Part shown: in pieces, positions 42,808-53,127 of the stretch | Layout of the letters: every line of letters starts with the position of its first letter | Position numbering within the stretch: the stretch's first letter is position 1 | Source of the DNA: Terriglobia bacterium | Lineage (GTDB): Bacteria; Acidobacteriota; Terriglobia; Acidiferrales; UBA7541 | Assembly: GCA_023512135.1 (NCBI GenBank) | Contig: JAIMAG010000006.1 | Coordinates: forward strand, 62,001-126,000 | DNA: 64,000 nucleotides | Direction of reading: 5' to 3' | Translations under genes and position numbers: made by a program | The notes under the pieces: generated by a model | Databases searched by the model: none | What the model was told of the DNA's origin: nothing | The model's input: the letters and a program-made list of their open reading frames with translations, nothing else

Positions 42808-44571
42808 TCAATCTCCTGTGGCCGGGGCTGGCCGCGGCGGCGCGTCCTGCGGGATGAAGTCTTCCGGCTCGCCAGGCACGCTGTATTCATACGGGCCGTG
42901 GTGCACGACCGGCTGACGCCCGCCGAAATTGTCGTGCGGGGGTGGCGAAGGAATGGTCCACTCCAGCGACGTGGAACGCCAGGGATTGATGGCTTCGGCC
43001 TTGCGCCCCCACTTCAGGCTCCACAGAAAATTGAACAGAAAGATCAACTGCGCCAGGCCAGTCACCAACGCTGCGATGGTGACAAACTGCTGCGGGCCTT
43101 CCATCGCGCTCAGAAATTGCACCGCAGTGCCCTCGGCATATCGCCGCGGCTGACCGAAGAAGCCCATCAGATGCATGGGCACGAAAATCAGATAGACCCC
43201 GGCGAAGGTGATCCAGAAATGCAGTTTGCCCAGGCCTTCGTTCAGGAATCGGCCGAACATCTTCGGGAACCAGTAGTAGGTGGCCCCGAAAATACCAAAA
43301 ATCGCGGCGACCCCCATGATCAAATGGAAGTGCGCGACAACAAAATACGTATCGTGCAGCGGCTGATCCACCGGCGGCTGCGCCAGGAACAGCCCGGAAA
43401 GCCCGCCAGTCACGAACAGCGAAACAAAGCCGATGGCAAACAGCATCGCCGTCGTGAAGCGGATCTGCCCGCCCCACAGGGTGCCAATCCAGTTGAAGGT
43501 CTTGATCGCCGAGGGCACGCCAATGGACATCGTCAGCACGGAAAAGGCCATCGCCGAATACGGACTCATCCCGCTGGCGAACATGTGGTGGCCCCAGACG
43601 CAGAAGCCCAGGAAACCGATGGCCCCCATGGCGTAGACCATCGCGCGGTAACCGAAGATCGGCTTGCGGGAAAACGTGGACAGCAGGTGCGAGGCCATGC
43701 CCATGCTCGGCAGGATGGCGATATACACCTCCGGGTGTCCGAAGAACCAGAACAGGTGCTGCCACAGCAGCGGCGAGCCGCCCTGATGGGGCACGGGCTT
43801 GTCAGTGAACACCAGTCCGCCCGGAACAAAGAAGCTCGTGCCGGCGATGCGATCCAGCAGCAGAAGGAGTCCCGCCGCCAGCAGCACCCCGAACGCCAGC
43901 AGCGCGAGGATGGCGGTGATGAACCAGGCCCACACGGTCAGCGGCATGCGCATCAGCGAGAGTCCGCGTGCGCGCAGGTCGATCGTCGTGGCGATGAAGT
44001 TCAATGCTCCCATCAGCGAGGCCGCGCAGAAAATGGCGATGCTGACGATCCACAACGTCTGGCCCAGGCCCTGTCCCGGCCCCGCAATTTCGCCCACGGC
44101 GCTCAGCGGCGCATAGCCCGTCCAACCGCTGATCGGCGCCCCGCCCGCAACAAAGAACGCGGCCACCATGACGAGGAAGGAGACGAACGTCGTCCAGAAC
44201 GACAGCATGTTGATGACCGGAAAGGCCATATCGGCCGCGCCGATTTGAATGGGCAGGAAATAGTTGCCGAACCCGCTCTGGGGGGCCGTGGTGAGCACGA
44301 AAAACACCATGATGGTGCCGTGCATGGTGACCAGGGCCAGATACTGCTCCGGCAGCATCGGGCCGTCACCGAACCAGGGCACGGGATCGTTGGGCCAGGC
44401 CAGCTTCCACCGCATCAGCAACGAGAGCACCAGCCCGACAAACACGGCCACCAGCGCCAGCAGATAGTACTGAATGCCGATGACTTTGTGATCGGTGCTG
44501 AAGATATACTTGCGCAGAAATCCTTGGGGCGGGGCGTGCACGTGAGCCGCCACATGCGAGGGTGTGCTCAT
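42808..44571 (-). CDS. ctaD: Cytochrome c oxidase subunit I
   Basis: This 587-residue catalytic subunit has about 12 membrane helices and the heme-copper centre residues: the heme a His in LVTMHGTIMVFF, the CuB/Tyr segment WFFGHPEVYI, WGHHMFASG, and the double heme ligand VVAHFHLIMG. A D-channel Asp is present (GAADMAFPVINML) as is the K-channel Lys (SAIKTFNW), so this is an A-type oxidase that reduces O2 to water and pumps protons. It follows the subunit II gene by 16 bases. Confidence 0.95.
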   Translation of the reverse strand: MSTPSHVAAHVHAPPQGFLRKYIFSTDHKVIGIQYYLLALVAVFVGLVLSLLMRWKLAWPNDPVPWFGDGPMLPEQYLALVTMHGTIMVFFVLTTAPQSGFGNYFLPIQIGAADMAFPVINMLSFWTTFVSFLVMVAAFFVAGGAPISGWTGYAPLSAVGEIAGPGQGLGQTLWIVSIAIFCAASLMGALNFIATTIDLRARGLSLMRMPLTVWAWFITAILALLAFGVLLAAGLLLLLDRIAGTSFFVPGGLVFTDKPVPHQGGSPLLWQHLFWFFGHPEVYIAILPSMGMASHLLSTFSRKPIFGYRAMVYAMGAIGFLGFCVWGHHMFASGMSPYSAMAFSVLTMSIGVPSAIKTFNWIGTLWGGQIRFTTAMLFAIGFVSLFVTGGLSGLFLAQPPVDQPLHDTYFVVAHFHLIMGVAAIFGIFGATYYWFPKMFGRFLNEGLGKLHFWITFAGVYLIFVPMHLMGFFGQPRRYAEGTAVQFLSAMEGPQQFVTIAALVTGLAQLIFLFNFLWSLKWGRKAEAINPWRSTSLEWTIPSPPPHDNFGGRQPVVHHGPYEYSVPGEPEDFIPQDAPPRPAPATGD

Positions 44572-44587
44572 GGGTGTCTCTCCTGCT

Positions 44588-45427
44588 TCACGGGTTGGAC
44601 TGGAGCAACGCCAGTTCGTCCCGCAACCACTGCTCGTACTCGGCTGCGGTTTTCACCGAGAACGGTGCGCGCATCCGCTGGTGGCCCATGCCGCACAGTT
44701 CGGTGCAAACCAGCTCAAAATCGCCGGTGCGTTCGGCCACGAACCGCAGCGGAATTTCCAGGCCCGGCACCGCATCCTGTTTCAACCGGAGCTCGCGCAC
44801 GAAGAAGCTGTGAATCACGTCCTTCGCGCGCAGCCGCAGCTCGATGGGCCGATTCACCGGAACATTCAGGATCGGTACGACGATGTCATCGGCCGCAGCC
44901 GGATCGCTGCGGTCAATCCCGAATGGATTCCCGGCGCCGGAGTTGATCAGCTCGGTGCGCGTGCGGCCGAATTTCCCGTCCGGGCCCGGGTAGCGGAAGT
45001 TCCAGGCGAACTGTTCTCCCAGCACTTCGATGACCACCGCGTCCGGCTCCGGCTCGGCGAGATGGATCTTCGCCCAGGTGAACTGGGCCAGCACGCCCAG
45101 GCCGATGAACGCCAGCGCCGTGGCCAGCGTCCAGAGAACCTCCAGCGTGTTGTTGCCGTGCGAGTAGCGTGCGCGCTCGCCGCGATTCCGGTAGCGCCAC
45201 ACGACCCAGGCCAGTCCCAGTTGCGAAAGCACAAAGACGATGCCGGTCAGCCAAAGCGTACGCTGGGTTTGAACATCAATTTCGTGGCCGATGGGGGTAA
45301 TGGTCTCGGGGAACCACCAGGTCTTCGAAACAAACAGGTAGACCGTGACCAGAGTGAAGACAACGAGGAAGAACGCCAGGATGAAAGCAGTCGTCGTCGA
45401 ACCTGCACAACGGTTTTTCGTCTGCAT
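44588..45427 (-). CDS. ctaC: Cytochrome c oxidase subunit II
   Basis: This 279-residue protein has two N-terminal membrane helices (TTTAFILAFFLVVFTLVTVY, LTGIVFVLSQLGLAWVVW) and a periplasmic cupredoxin domain. The CuA site is complete: CTELCGMGHQRM with an upstream His in DVIHSFFVREL. It takes electrons from cytochrome c; no cytochrome c domain is fused to it. ATG at 45427 follows GGAGGAG. It is the first gene of the operon and has a near-consensus promoter upstream. Confidence 0.93.
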   Translation of the reverse strand: MQTKNRCAGSTTTAFILAFFLVVFTLVTVYLFVSKTWWFPETITPIGHEIDVQTQRTLWLTGIVFVLSQLGLAWVVWRYRNRGERARYSHGNNTLEVLWTLATALAFIGLGVLAQFTWAKIHLAEPEPDAVVIEVLGEQFAWNFRYPGPDGKFGRTRTELINSGAGNPFGIDRSDPAAADDIVVPILNVPVNRPIELRLRAKDVIHSFFVRELRLKQDAVPGLEIPLRFVAERTGDFELVCTELCGMGHQRMRAPFSVKTAAEYEQWLRDELALLQSNP

Positions 45428-45482
45428 CTCCTCCGCTCCGGGGATATGCAAAACACCGATGACCCAGACCGGCCACCGGATT

Positions 45483-45499
45483 CACAACTTCCAGTTGTG
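45483..45499. promoter_or_regulatory. Inverted repeat just downstream of the oxidase promoter
   Basis: CACAACT and AGTTGTG form a perfect 7-bp inverted repeat around TCC. It lies about 9-25 bases after the predicted start of the oxidase transcript, so it could be a repressor operator or a leader hairpin. Confidence 0.45.
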
Positions 45500-45514
45500 G
45501 ATGACAAGCGGAGC

Positions 45515-45543
45515 ATCATACCCGCGCTGCTGCAGCGATGCAA
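45515..45543 (-). promoter_or_regulatory. Promoter of the cytochrome oxidase operon
   Basis: On the minus strand, TTGCAT (45538-45543) and TATGAT (45515-45520) are 17 bases apart. The start would be near 45508, about 80 bases before the subunit II ATG. Confidence 0.65.
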
Positions 45544-45670
45544 GACCGTTTCCGTGAAAACGGAACCTGCGGCCGCCGATGCCCTGCCGCGCTCCGTGCC
45601 CGGGGAAGCCAGCTTCCCCGCCTACCCGCACGACAACAGCAGCATTCCGGGAAGGAAACCTGGAAAGGCT

Positions 45671-45755
45671 TGGTGCGGAAGGTGGGACTCGAACCCACAC
45701 GCCTTGCGGCGCCACCCCCTCAAGATGGTGCGTCTGCCAGTTCCGCCACTTCCGC
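45671..45755 (-). tRNA. tRNA-Leu (GAG)
   Basis: The 85-base cloverleaf has acceptor GCGGAAG/CTTCCGC, discriminator A and an encoded CCA. The anticodon stem CCATC/GGTGG holds the loop TTGAGGG, anticodon GAG. It has the long variable arm of a class II tRNA and the T-loop GTTCGAGTC. It lies directly after secG on the same strand, as leuU does in Escherichia coli. Confidence 0.95.
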
Positions 45756-45770
45756 ACTGGGGCAAGAAAA

Positions 45771-45799
45771 ATTGTAACCGCCGCGGCACCGCCGAGCAA
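45771..45799 (-). promoter_or_regulatory. Promoter of tRNA-Leu
   Basis: On the minus strand, TTGCTC (45794-45799) and TACAAT (45771-45776) are 17 bases apart, just upstream of the tRNA, so the tRNA can be transcribed apart from secG. Confidence 0.6.
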
Positions 45800-45806
45800 G
45801 CCCGGC

Positions 45807-46271
45807 TTACGGCTGTGGTGGCGCCGGGTTCTGTGCCGGTGGCGATTGCGGTTGCGGCTGCGACGGAGACGGGGACTGCGGCTGCGGCACTGGTGTCTCG
45901 GCCGGTGCGGGCTGCTCCGCGGCCGGAGTTTCTTCGAACAAAGAGGACTCGCTGCCCGCAGGGCGGCGCGGTCCGGCGCTTTCCTGCAGAACCAGCGAGA
46001 TCGAGGTCAGCATGAACATCACGGCACACCAGGTAGTGGCTTTGGAGAGGAACGTCGCAGCCCCGCGCGGCCCGAACGCGGTCTGGCTTCCCGCCCCGCC
46101 GAACGCTCCGGCCAGGTCAGCCGCCTTGCCGCTCTGCAGCAGCACGACCAGAATCAGGGTCAGGCTGATCAGCACGTGCAGCGTCACCAGCACAAACCGC
46201 ACCTGCCAGCCCAGCAGCACCAGCAGCAAACCCACAGCGAATGCGATGGCCCATTTCATCGAGGAGGGCAT
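45807..46271 (-). CDS. secG: Preprotein translocase subunit SecG
   Basis: This 154-residue protein has two membrane helices joined by the SecG loop LLQSGKAADLAGAFGGAGSQ. A third short hydrophobic stretch precedes them at the N-terminus. The C-terminal 50 residues are Pro, Gln and Ser-rich, longer than in most SecG proteins. SecG assists SecYE in protein export across the inner membrane. GAGG precedes the ATG. It follows tpiA by 11 bases and precedes tRNA-Leu, an arrangement seen in many bacteria. Confidence 0.9.
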   Translation of the reverse strand: MPSSMKWAIAFAVGLLLVLLGWQVRFVLVTLHVLISLTLILVVLLQSGKAADLAGAFGGAGSQTAFGPRGAATFLSKATTWCAVMFMLTSISLVLQESAGPRRPAGSESSLFEETPAAEQPAPAETPVPQPQSPSPSQPQPQSPPAQNPAPPQP

Positions 46272-46282
46272 ACGGTTTTTCC

Positions 46283-47032
46283 TCAGAAATTCACGATGGC
46301 TGCAAACGATTCTGCATCCAGGCTCGCCCCGCCCACCAGGGCACCGTCGATTTCCGGCTGCGCCATCAATCCGCCGATATTATCCGGCTTCACGCTGCCT
46401 CCGTAGAGGATGCGGAGTGCACTGGCCGCCGCGCGGCCGAATTTCTCAGCGGCTCGCTCGCGCAGGAAGCGATGGGCTTCGGCAGCCAGTTCCGGCGTCG
46501 CCGTGCGGCCGGTGCCGATGGCCCAGACGGGCTCGTACGCCAAGATGATACGGGAGAATTCCTCCGCCGTCAAAGCCGCCAGCCCGAGCCGGAACTGGCG
46601 CTCGAGCACGGCTTCTGTCTGACCGGTTTCCCGCTGGGGCAGCGTCTCGCCGACGCAGACGATCGGCAGCAGACCGGCGGCCAGTGCCGCGCGTGTTTTG
46701 CGGAAGACCCACTCGTCGGTTTCGCCGAAGTACTGGCGCCGCTCGGAATGTCCGACAATCACGTAGCGGCAGCCCGCTTCCACCAGCATGGCGGCGGAAA
46801 CTTCGCCGGTAAACGCTCCCTGGCTTTCCCAGTGCACATCCTGCGCGCCGATGGCGATGGCGGTGCCGCGCGAGCTTTCGACCGCCGCCGACAGAGAAGT
46901 GAACGTCGGCGCAATGACGATTTCGCAGTGTTGCACACCGGCGACCAGCGGCCGAAATCGGTCAAAAAATGCGCGGGTTTCGGCCTGGGTCTTATGCATT
47001 TTCCAGTTGCCCGCGATCACTGCGCGCCGCAT
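46283..47032 (-). CDS. tpiA: Triosephosphate isomerase
   Basis: This 249-residue TIM-barrel enzyme interconverts dihydroxyacetone phosphate and glyceraldehyde 3-phosphate in the cytosol. All key motifs are present: GNWKMHKT near residue 9 (Lys), IVGHSERRQYFGE (catalytic His), ILAYEPVWAIGTG (catalytic Glu) and LYGGSVKPDNI for phosphate binding. It lies 29 bases after pgk and 11 before secG in a glycolytic operon. Confidence 0.97.
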   Translation of the reverse strand: MRRAVIAGNWKMHKTQAETRAFFDRFRPLVAGVQHCEIVIAPTFTSLSAAVESSRGTAIAIGAQDVHWESQGAFTGEVSAAMLVEAGCRYVIVGHSERRQYFGETDEWVFRKTRAALAAGLLPIVCVGETLPQRETGQTEAVLERQFRLGLAALTAEEFSRIILAYEPVWAIGTGRTATPELAAEAHRFLRERAAEKFGRAAASALRILYGGSVKPDNIGGLMAQPEIDGALVGGASLDAESFAAIVNF

Positions 47033-47061
47033 CGGTGGATGTCCTCAGCCGCCCGGACCCG

Positions 47062-48258
47062 TTATCGGTTCGAGAGCGCTTCGACTCCCGGCAGCTTCCG
47101 CCCGGCGAGAAACTCCAGCGAAGCGCCGCCGCCCGTCGAAATGTGCGAGATTTCCGAAGCGACCCCGGCCTGCTGCACCGCCGCCACGGAATCGCCGCCG
47201 CCGACAATCGAAGTCGCACCGGCGCGGGTCGCTTCGGCGACCGCGCGGGCCAGCGCCAGTGTGCCCCGGGCAAACGGTTCGAGCTCGAACACCCCCATCG
47301 GCCCATTCCAAACAATGGTGCGCGCCCCGCGCAACGCGGCAGTGAACTGCTCCAGGGTGGCCGGGCCGATGTCCAGTCCCATCCACGAATCCGGATCTTC
47401 GCCGACAGCCGCGATGCGCGTTTCGGTGTCCGCGCGCAGCTCCCGGCCGAGCACATGGTCCACCGGCAGCAACAACCGAAAGTTCTGCTCGGCCGCGCGC
47501 GCGAGCAAGGCCCGCGCCAGCTCCAGCTTGTCGTCCTCGACCAGGGAACGGCCGACCGGATGTCCCTGCGCTTTCAGGAACGTGTAGGCCATGGCCCCGC
47601 CGATCAGCATGGTGTCGGCCAGGCCCATCAGGTGTTCGATCACTTCGATTTTGTCGGACACCTTGGCGCCACCCAGGATCGCCACGTAGGGACGATCCGG
47701 CTGGTGGATCGCTTTGCTCAGATAGGTCAGCTCTTTTTCCATCAACAGGCCGGCGGCAGCCTTTTCCACGTAGCGGGTGATGCCGACCACGGAAGCATGA
47801 GCGCGGTGCGCCGAGCCGAACGCATCGCACACGTACAGCCCGTCACACAGGGCTGCCAGTTGCAGGGCAAAGCCCGGATCGTTGGCCTCTTCTTCCGGAT
47901 GGAAGCGCACGTTTTCGAGCAGCAGGACACCGCCGGGGCCGAGCATGCGGCTTTTCGCTTCCGCCTGCGGGCCGATGCAGTCTTCGCTGAATTCCACGGG
48001 CCGGCCCAGCAGTCCCGCCAGGTGCTTGCCCACCGGGCCGAGGCTGAATTTCGGATCCATCTTTCCCTTCGGACGGCCCAGATGGGAAGCCAGGATCAGC
48101 CGTGCGCCGCGGTCGAGCGCGAACTGCAGCGTGGGCAGGGTTTCGCGGATGCGCGTGTCGTCGCCGACTCGACCGTGTTCGATCGGCACGTTGAAATCCA
48201 CGCGCACGAACACGCGCCTGCCATCCAGTTCCAGGTCGCGAATCGAAAGCTTGTTCAT
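47062..48258 (-). CDS. pgk: Phosphoglycerate kinase
   Basis: This 398-residue enzyme makes ATP and 3-phosphoglycerate from 1,3-bisphosphoglycerate. The N-domain has [11 protein letters not shown] and [12 protein letters not shown] for substrate binding. The C-domain has [13 protein letters not shown] and the nucleotide-binding [14 protein letters not shown]. Length is typical of bacterial enzymes. It lies 60 bases after gap and 29 before tpiA. Confidence 0.97.
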   Translation of the reverse strand: MNKLSIRDLELDGRRVFVRVDFNVPIEHGRVGDDTRIRETLPTLQFALDRGARLILASHLGRPKGKMDPKFSLGPVGKHLAGLLGRPVEFSEDCIGPQAEAKSRMLGPGGVLLLENVRFHPEEEANDPGFALQLAALCDGLYVCDAFGSAHRAHASVVGITRYVEKAAAGLLMEKELTYLSKAIHQPDRPYVAILGGAKVSDKIEVIEHLMGLADTMLIGGAMAYTFLKAQGHPVGRSLVEDDKLELARALLARAAEQNFRLLLPVDHVLGRELRADTETRIAAVGEDPDSWMGLDIGPATLEQFTAALRGARTIVWNGPMGVFELEPFARGTLALARAVAEATRAGATSIVGGGDSVAAVQQAGVASEISHISTGGGASLEFLAGRKLPGVEALSNR

Positions 48259-48318
48259 TCTGCCATCCCGTGCAACGTTTTTTCGAAGACGGTGAGGGCG
48301 CAGTGTTGCGGCGGCCGA

Positions 48319-49353
<1,035 letters not shown>

Positions 49354-49397
49354 TCAGGGCTGCGGCACTCCACCACGGCGCAGCGTGGAAACAGGGG

Positions 49398-49426
49398 ATG
49401 CTACCGGCCTCGCCGGAAAAATGCAA
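49398..49426 (-). promoter_or_regulatory. Promoter of the gap-pgk-tpiA-secG operon
   Basis: On the minus strand, TTGCAT (49421-49426) and TAGCAT (49398-49403) are 17 bases apart, about 75 bases before the gap start codon. Confidence 0.55.
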
Positions 49427-49448
49427 TCACCGGCCCGGGGGAGACGAG

Positions 49449-50342
49449 CTAGCGGGGGAATTGTCGGACTTCGACGACCTTGTCGCCGACAAATGTGACA
49501 AAAATGGTCTCACCGGGCGGCTGCCCGTAGATCCAGTCTTCCGTTTCCACTCCGTCGGTCGGACGCCGCTCGCGGACCTTGCGTGTCGGCTTGCCCAGCG
49601 CGGCCAGCACCATATCCCGATCCATGCCCACCACTGCGCGCCGCTCCCGGATGGCCACCTGAAACTCCTCGGGCAGGGTCTCCACCCAAAGCACTGCCGC
49701 GGACTGTCGCGTGGTGAACTCGAGGAATTCACCGAGCAGGGCCTTCAGTTCATCGACGGTCATATCCGGCAACGGCCGGCCAAAATCGAGGATGAGCGTG
49801 GCCCCCACGCCCTGGAAGCCAGCCGCCTGATTCTGCGTGGTGGTCGAGACCCGGGGCAATCCGCCGACACTGATCTGCAAGCGGTCGCGCCAGCTCCGGC
49901 GTTGCCGACCACCACCGTTGATGTCAATGACGATCTCCCTGTCTTTGAACTCAATCTGCGTGATCTGCACCATGTCCCCGGGATGGCCGGCGGCGCCGTG
50001 ATTGGCGGCCAGTTGCTGGAGCTGCCGCTCATCCACCGGAGCATCCACTTTCCAGCGAAATCCTTTTTTACCGCCAGGCAGCACGCGTTTGGCGCGGGCA
50101 AATTCTCCGGAAACATAGCGCACAATTTCCAGGCGGGAGACGGGCTGCAGCCGTTCCGCCCGCGGGGTCTGTCCATCCTGGTTTTCTTTAGTCTGCTGGC
50201 CGATTTCCGGCAGCACCGGAAGATTCAGGTTGGCGGGCAACCGCTCGGGCGGGTGCGCCGGCCCACGCCAGGAGTTCACGTAGTTGCCCTCCCCCATCGT
50301 GAGCAGCGCTGTGGCGGCAACCAGTGTGAATAGGCGGAACAT
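49449..50342 (-). CDS. Secreted hypothetical protein with BamE/SmpA-like C-terminal motif
   Basis: This 297-residue protein has a short signal peptide (FRLFTLVAATALLTMGEG). A central region holds FRWKVDAPVDERQLQQLA and VQITQIEFKDREIVIDINGG. A C-terminal stretch, MDRDMVLAALGKPTRKVRE with DWIYGQPPGETIFVTFVGDK, resembles the fold of BamE/SmpA-type domains. It occurs in Acidobacteriota as an unnamed family. It lies 19 bases after the CPBP protease gene and may be co-transcribed with it. Function is unknown. Confidence 0.7.
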   Translation of the reverse strand: MFRLFTLVAATALLTMGEGNYVNSWRGPAHPPERLPANLNLPVLPEIGQQTKENQDGQTPRAERLQPVSRLEIVRYVSGEFARAKRVLPGGKKGFRWKVDAPVDERQLQQLAANHGAAGHPGDMVQITQIEFKDREIVIDINGGGRQRRSWRDRLQISVGGLPRVSTTTQNQAAGFQGVGATLILDFGRPLPDMTVDELKALLGEFLEFTTRQSAAVLWVETLPEEFQVAIRERRAVVGMDRDMVLAALGKPTRKVRERRPTDGVETEDWIYGQPPGETIFVTFVGDKVVEVRQFPR

Positions 50343-50360
50343 GGTGCCCCACTCTCCAGT

Positions 50361-51284
50361 TTATTGTAAAACTTCCTGCCTGTCCGGGGAAGGGTAAATC
50401 GCGCGCGTCCGCATCAGCCACACGGTTCCGGCTACGGCGGCCGCGGTCAGCACCACGCTGCCTTCGGGGCCGTAGTCGCCCCCGCTGAGCCACACGGGCC
50501 CGGACACTTCGGCGGCCAGCAGCCGGGCCGGCATCCGGATTCCGCTCACGGGAAAGCCCAGCACCGGTCCCATCACCCAGTTCCAGGCAAAGTGAATCCC
50601 GATGGGTAACCACAGCGCCCGGGTCTTCAGATAGGCCACGGCCAGCAGGACTCCGGCCAGAACTGTGTTGGCAGTGGACAGAGCAGTCGCAGCCGGATTC
50701 GGGATGTGCACCGCGCCGAACAGTGCCGCCAGCAGTACGACGGCCCACAGAGCTCCCACCGATTCGACCAGGCGCTGGAACGGGTAGCCGCGAAAGATGA
50801 TTTCCTCCCAGGCCGCCGCCAGCAACAGCACCACTCCGAGGGAAAAAAATTCGGCAAAAGTAAATTCGTCCGGCGCGACACGCAACCGCACGACACCGCT
50901 GACCGCCGTCGCCCCGACCACCGCCGCAATCAACGCTGCGCCCAAAGAAAAGCCCAGCAGCCATTCGCGCCACCAATTCCGGTCGAAAGAAATTCCCAGC
51001 GTGCGGAAGCTCCGATGGTCGAACACTTCGAGCATCCACCAGGCGGCCGCCAGAGCCGCGACGATCGTCAACGCATAGAGCGGAATGGCGAATCGGGGCG
51101 GCATCAGCACCATGGTGTCAGCCGCCAACTTTGTCTCCGGTGCTACCACTTCGACGACCAAAACAGCGACCGTCTGGGCTACCAGGGTCAGTCCCCCGCA
51201 CAGCGGCACATAGAGAACTGCACGCCAGATCGCCCGCAGGCGTCCATCGGCCGCGTGAAAAATCCTGCCCTGCAAGAAACGCAT
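50361..51284 (-). CDS. CPBP-family intramembrane metalloprotease
   Basis: This 307-residue membrane protein has about eight helices. The CPBP/CAAX-protease motifs are in order: AAWEEIIFRGYPFQRL (the EExxxR motif), LAALFGAVHIPNP (FxxxH) and GIHFAWNWVMG (HxxxN/B-like). The active site lies within the membrane. Members process prenylated or signal-type peptides or give bacteriocin immunity; the substrate is unknown. ATG at 51284 follows GGGAGG; an upstream ATG at 51299 is less well placed. Confidence 0.88.
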   Translation of the reverse strand: MRFLQGRIFHAADGRLRAIWRAVLYVPLCGGLTLVAQTVAVLVVEVVAPETKLAADTMVLMPPRFAIPLYALTIVAALAAAWWMLEVFDHRSFRTLGISFDRNWWREWLLGFSLGAALIAAVVGATAVSGVVRLRVAPDEFTFAEFFSLGVVLLLAAAWEEIIFRGYPFQRLVESVGALWAVVLLAALFGAVHIPNPAATALSTANTVLAGVLLAVAYLKTRALWLPIGIHFAWNWVMGPVLGFPVSGIRMPARLLAAEVSGPVWLSGGDYGPEGSVVLTAAAVAGTVWLMRTRAIYPSPDRQEVLQ

Positions 51285-51323
51285 GGCCCTCCCGTCCATT
51301 CTGCTGCGCGTCCAGCGGAGCAA

Positions 51324-52328
51324 CTACCGCAGCCGCACGCCCCGCCGGTCAATCCGCACCGGCAGGACCGTACCGCCAGCCTGCGTCACCGCGGACTCCA
51401 CGCCGGCGCGGGCTTCCGGTTCGATCAGCAGGACCAGGCAGCCACCGCCGCCGGCTCCGCAGACTTTGCCGGCCAGCGCGCCCTGCCGGCGCGCAGCCGC
51501 CAGGATGCGCTCCATGGCCGGCGTGGCAATCGTGGGCAGATTGCGCCGCCGGAACTCCCACTCGATGCGCATCAGCCGAGCCACTTCCTGCCAGTCGTGT
51601 CGTTCCAGGGCCGGTTTCATCGCGCGGGCCACCTGCGCGATCTGTTCCAGGTTGCGCCAGACGCGCCGGTCCCCTTCGATGTGCGCTCGAGTCACTTCCC
51701 AGTTATTGATCCCTGAGCGTCGCGGTCGGCCCGTGTAGCAGAGCACCAACCGCTGCTCGAGCGCACGGACATCGGTGCGCAGCCGCTCGCGCCGCTCGCC
51801 ACCGGTCTCCAGATGAATCGCAGCGACGCCGCCGAAGGCCGCCGGGTAGTGGTCCTGCGTTCCGGTCGGCACGCCGAGGACCTTGCATTCGACGTCGCGG
51901 CTGATGTGGATCCACGCGATGCGGGTGCCGCCGGCACCGGTAAATCGATCGAGCGCCGCGCACAGCGCCACCGCCATCGCGCTGGAGCCGCCGATGCCCG
52001 CCCCGGCAGGGGCCTGCGAATCGGTGGTCAGCGTGAAGCTGCCGCGGGGCTGGAAATGCTTGACCAGCTCAGCGAGCAGCGGGAGACGATAACGGCGCTG
52101 CGCCTGCAAGGCCGCCAGGCTGACAAAATGTTCGCTGCGGGCGGTGTCGTGCGAGCGCAGCCAGATGCCGCGCCCTCCCGCGGTCAACACGCAGCGGGCA
52201 TACAGCCCGATCGCCACGTTCAGCGTGAGGGCGCCTTCGTGAAACAGGTAGAGCGGCCAGATGTCGAGCGTTCCGCCGGCCAGATCGATTCGCGTCGGGG
52301 CAATTGCTTCGATGCGCACGCTGCTCAT
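51324..52328 (-). CDS. GHMP-family sugar kinase
   Basis: This 334-residue kinase has the GHMP ATP-binding loop APAGAGIGGSSAMAVAL at about residues 105-121, the N-terminal RIDLAGGTLDIWPLYLF and the C-terminal GKVCGAGGGGCLVLLI. This pattern is closest to D-glycero-D-manno-heptose 7-phosphate kinase (HddA) and related sugar kinases that feed nucleotide-sugar synthesis. The N-terminal DLAGGTLD motif supports a sugar rather than a homoserine or mevalonate substrate. ATG at 52328 was chosen over 52352. It lies 39 bases before the CPBP protease gene. Confidence 0.82.
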   Translation of the reverse strand: MSSVRIEAIAPTRIDLAGGTLDIWPLYLFHEGALTLNVAIGLYARCVLTAGGRGIWLRSHDTARSEHFVSLAALQAQRRYRLPLLAELVKHFQPRGSFTLTTDSQAPAGAGIGGSSAMAVALCAALDRFTGAGGTRIAWIHISRDVECKVLGVPTGTQDHYPAAFGGVAAIHLETGGERRERLRTDVRALEQRLVLCYTGRPRRSGINNWEVTRAHIEGDRRVWRNLEQIAQVARAMKPALERHDWQEVARLMRIEWEFRRRNLPTIATPAMERILAAARRQGALAGKVCGAGGGGCLVLLIEPEARAGVESAVTQAGGTVLPVRIDRRGVRLR

Positions 52329-52421
52329 TCGGCGCCCAGCCAGCGGCATCATACGCGAACCAGCGCGACTGGGAAAAGCCAGCTCGAAGAGTTTCGCGAC
52401 ACTGTGGAAGGGGCAACCCGA

Positions 52422-53060
52422 TCAATCCGGCGAGCCGGCGGCATGCGCCTTGCGCGGGTTCTGCGCCGGAGACTTGTGTGGCGTATCGGCTTGCGCGCGC
52501 GCCAGTTGGGGTTCGAAGCAGCGTCGGCAGCGCGCCTCGTACTTGTCTGCGGCGCCGACGACAATCAGCTCGTCCGAAGCCACCAGCCGCTGCGTGTGCA
52601 CGGCCGGATTCCCGCACCGCACACAGATGGCCAGCAGCTTGGTGATCTCTTCGGCGATGGCCAGCAGGCGGGGCATCGGCTCGAAGGGCCGACCGAGGTA
52701 GTCCGTGTCGAGCCCGGCGACGATGACTCGCTTGCCCCAGTCGGCCAGTTTCTGGGCGACATCAGGTAGCTCGGCACCCAGGAATTGGGCTTCGTCGATG
52801 CCCACGACTTCCGTGCGCGGCTCGACGCGCTCGAGCACTTCGGCGGCGGTGCGCACCAGTTCCGAGCGGATTCCGAGACCGGAATGGGACACGATTTCGT
52901 TCTCGGCATAGCGGTTGTCGATCAGCGGCTTGAAAATCTGGACTCGCTGCTGAGCAATCTCGGCGCGGCGCAGCCGCCGGATCAACTCTTCGCTTTTGCC
53001 GGAAAACATCGGGCCGGTGATCACCTCGATCCAGCCCATGTTGCCTTTGACGATGTCCAC
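52422..53060 (-). CDS. tdk: Thymidine kinase
   Basis: This 212-residue type II thymidine kinase phosphorylates thymidine for dTMP salvage. It has the P-loop [12 protein letters not shown] near residue 15, the DEAQ box [10 protein letters not shown], and a zinc site made by [13 protein letters not shown] and CRRCFEP. The C-terminal tail of about 25 residues is Ala/Pro/Lys-rich. A second in-frame ATG at 53039 (MGWIEVITG) may be the real start. It heads a group of three nucleotide-related genes. Confidence 0.93.
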   Translation of the reverse strand: MDIVKGNMGWIEVITGPMFSGKSEELIRRLRRAEIAQQRVQIFKPLIDNRYAENEIVSHSGLGIRSELVRTAAEVLERVEPRTEVVGIDEAQFLGAELPDVAQKLADWGKRVIVAGLDTDYLGRPFEPMPRLLAIAEEITKLLAICVRCGNPAVHTQRLVASDELIVVGAADKYEARCRRCFEPQLARAQADTPHKSPAQNPRKAHAAGSPD

Positions 53061-53127
53061 GGCATGGCCTCCGCGAAACTAGCCTAGCACAGAAACCGCA
53101 CGGGAGGCCGGCCCGGTCGCCGGCAGT

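Noticed and set aside
42202-44946. 914-codon plus-strand frame opposite the oxidase genes
   Set aside because: It covers several well-supported minus-strand genes and has His/Gln/Arg-rich shadow composition.
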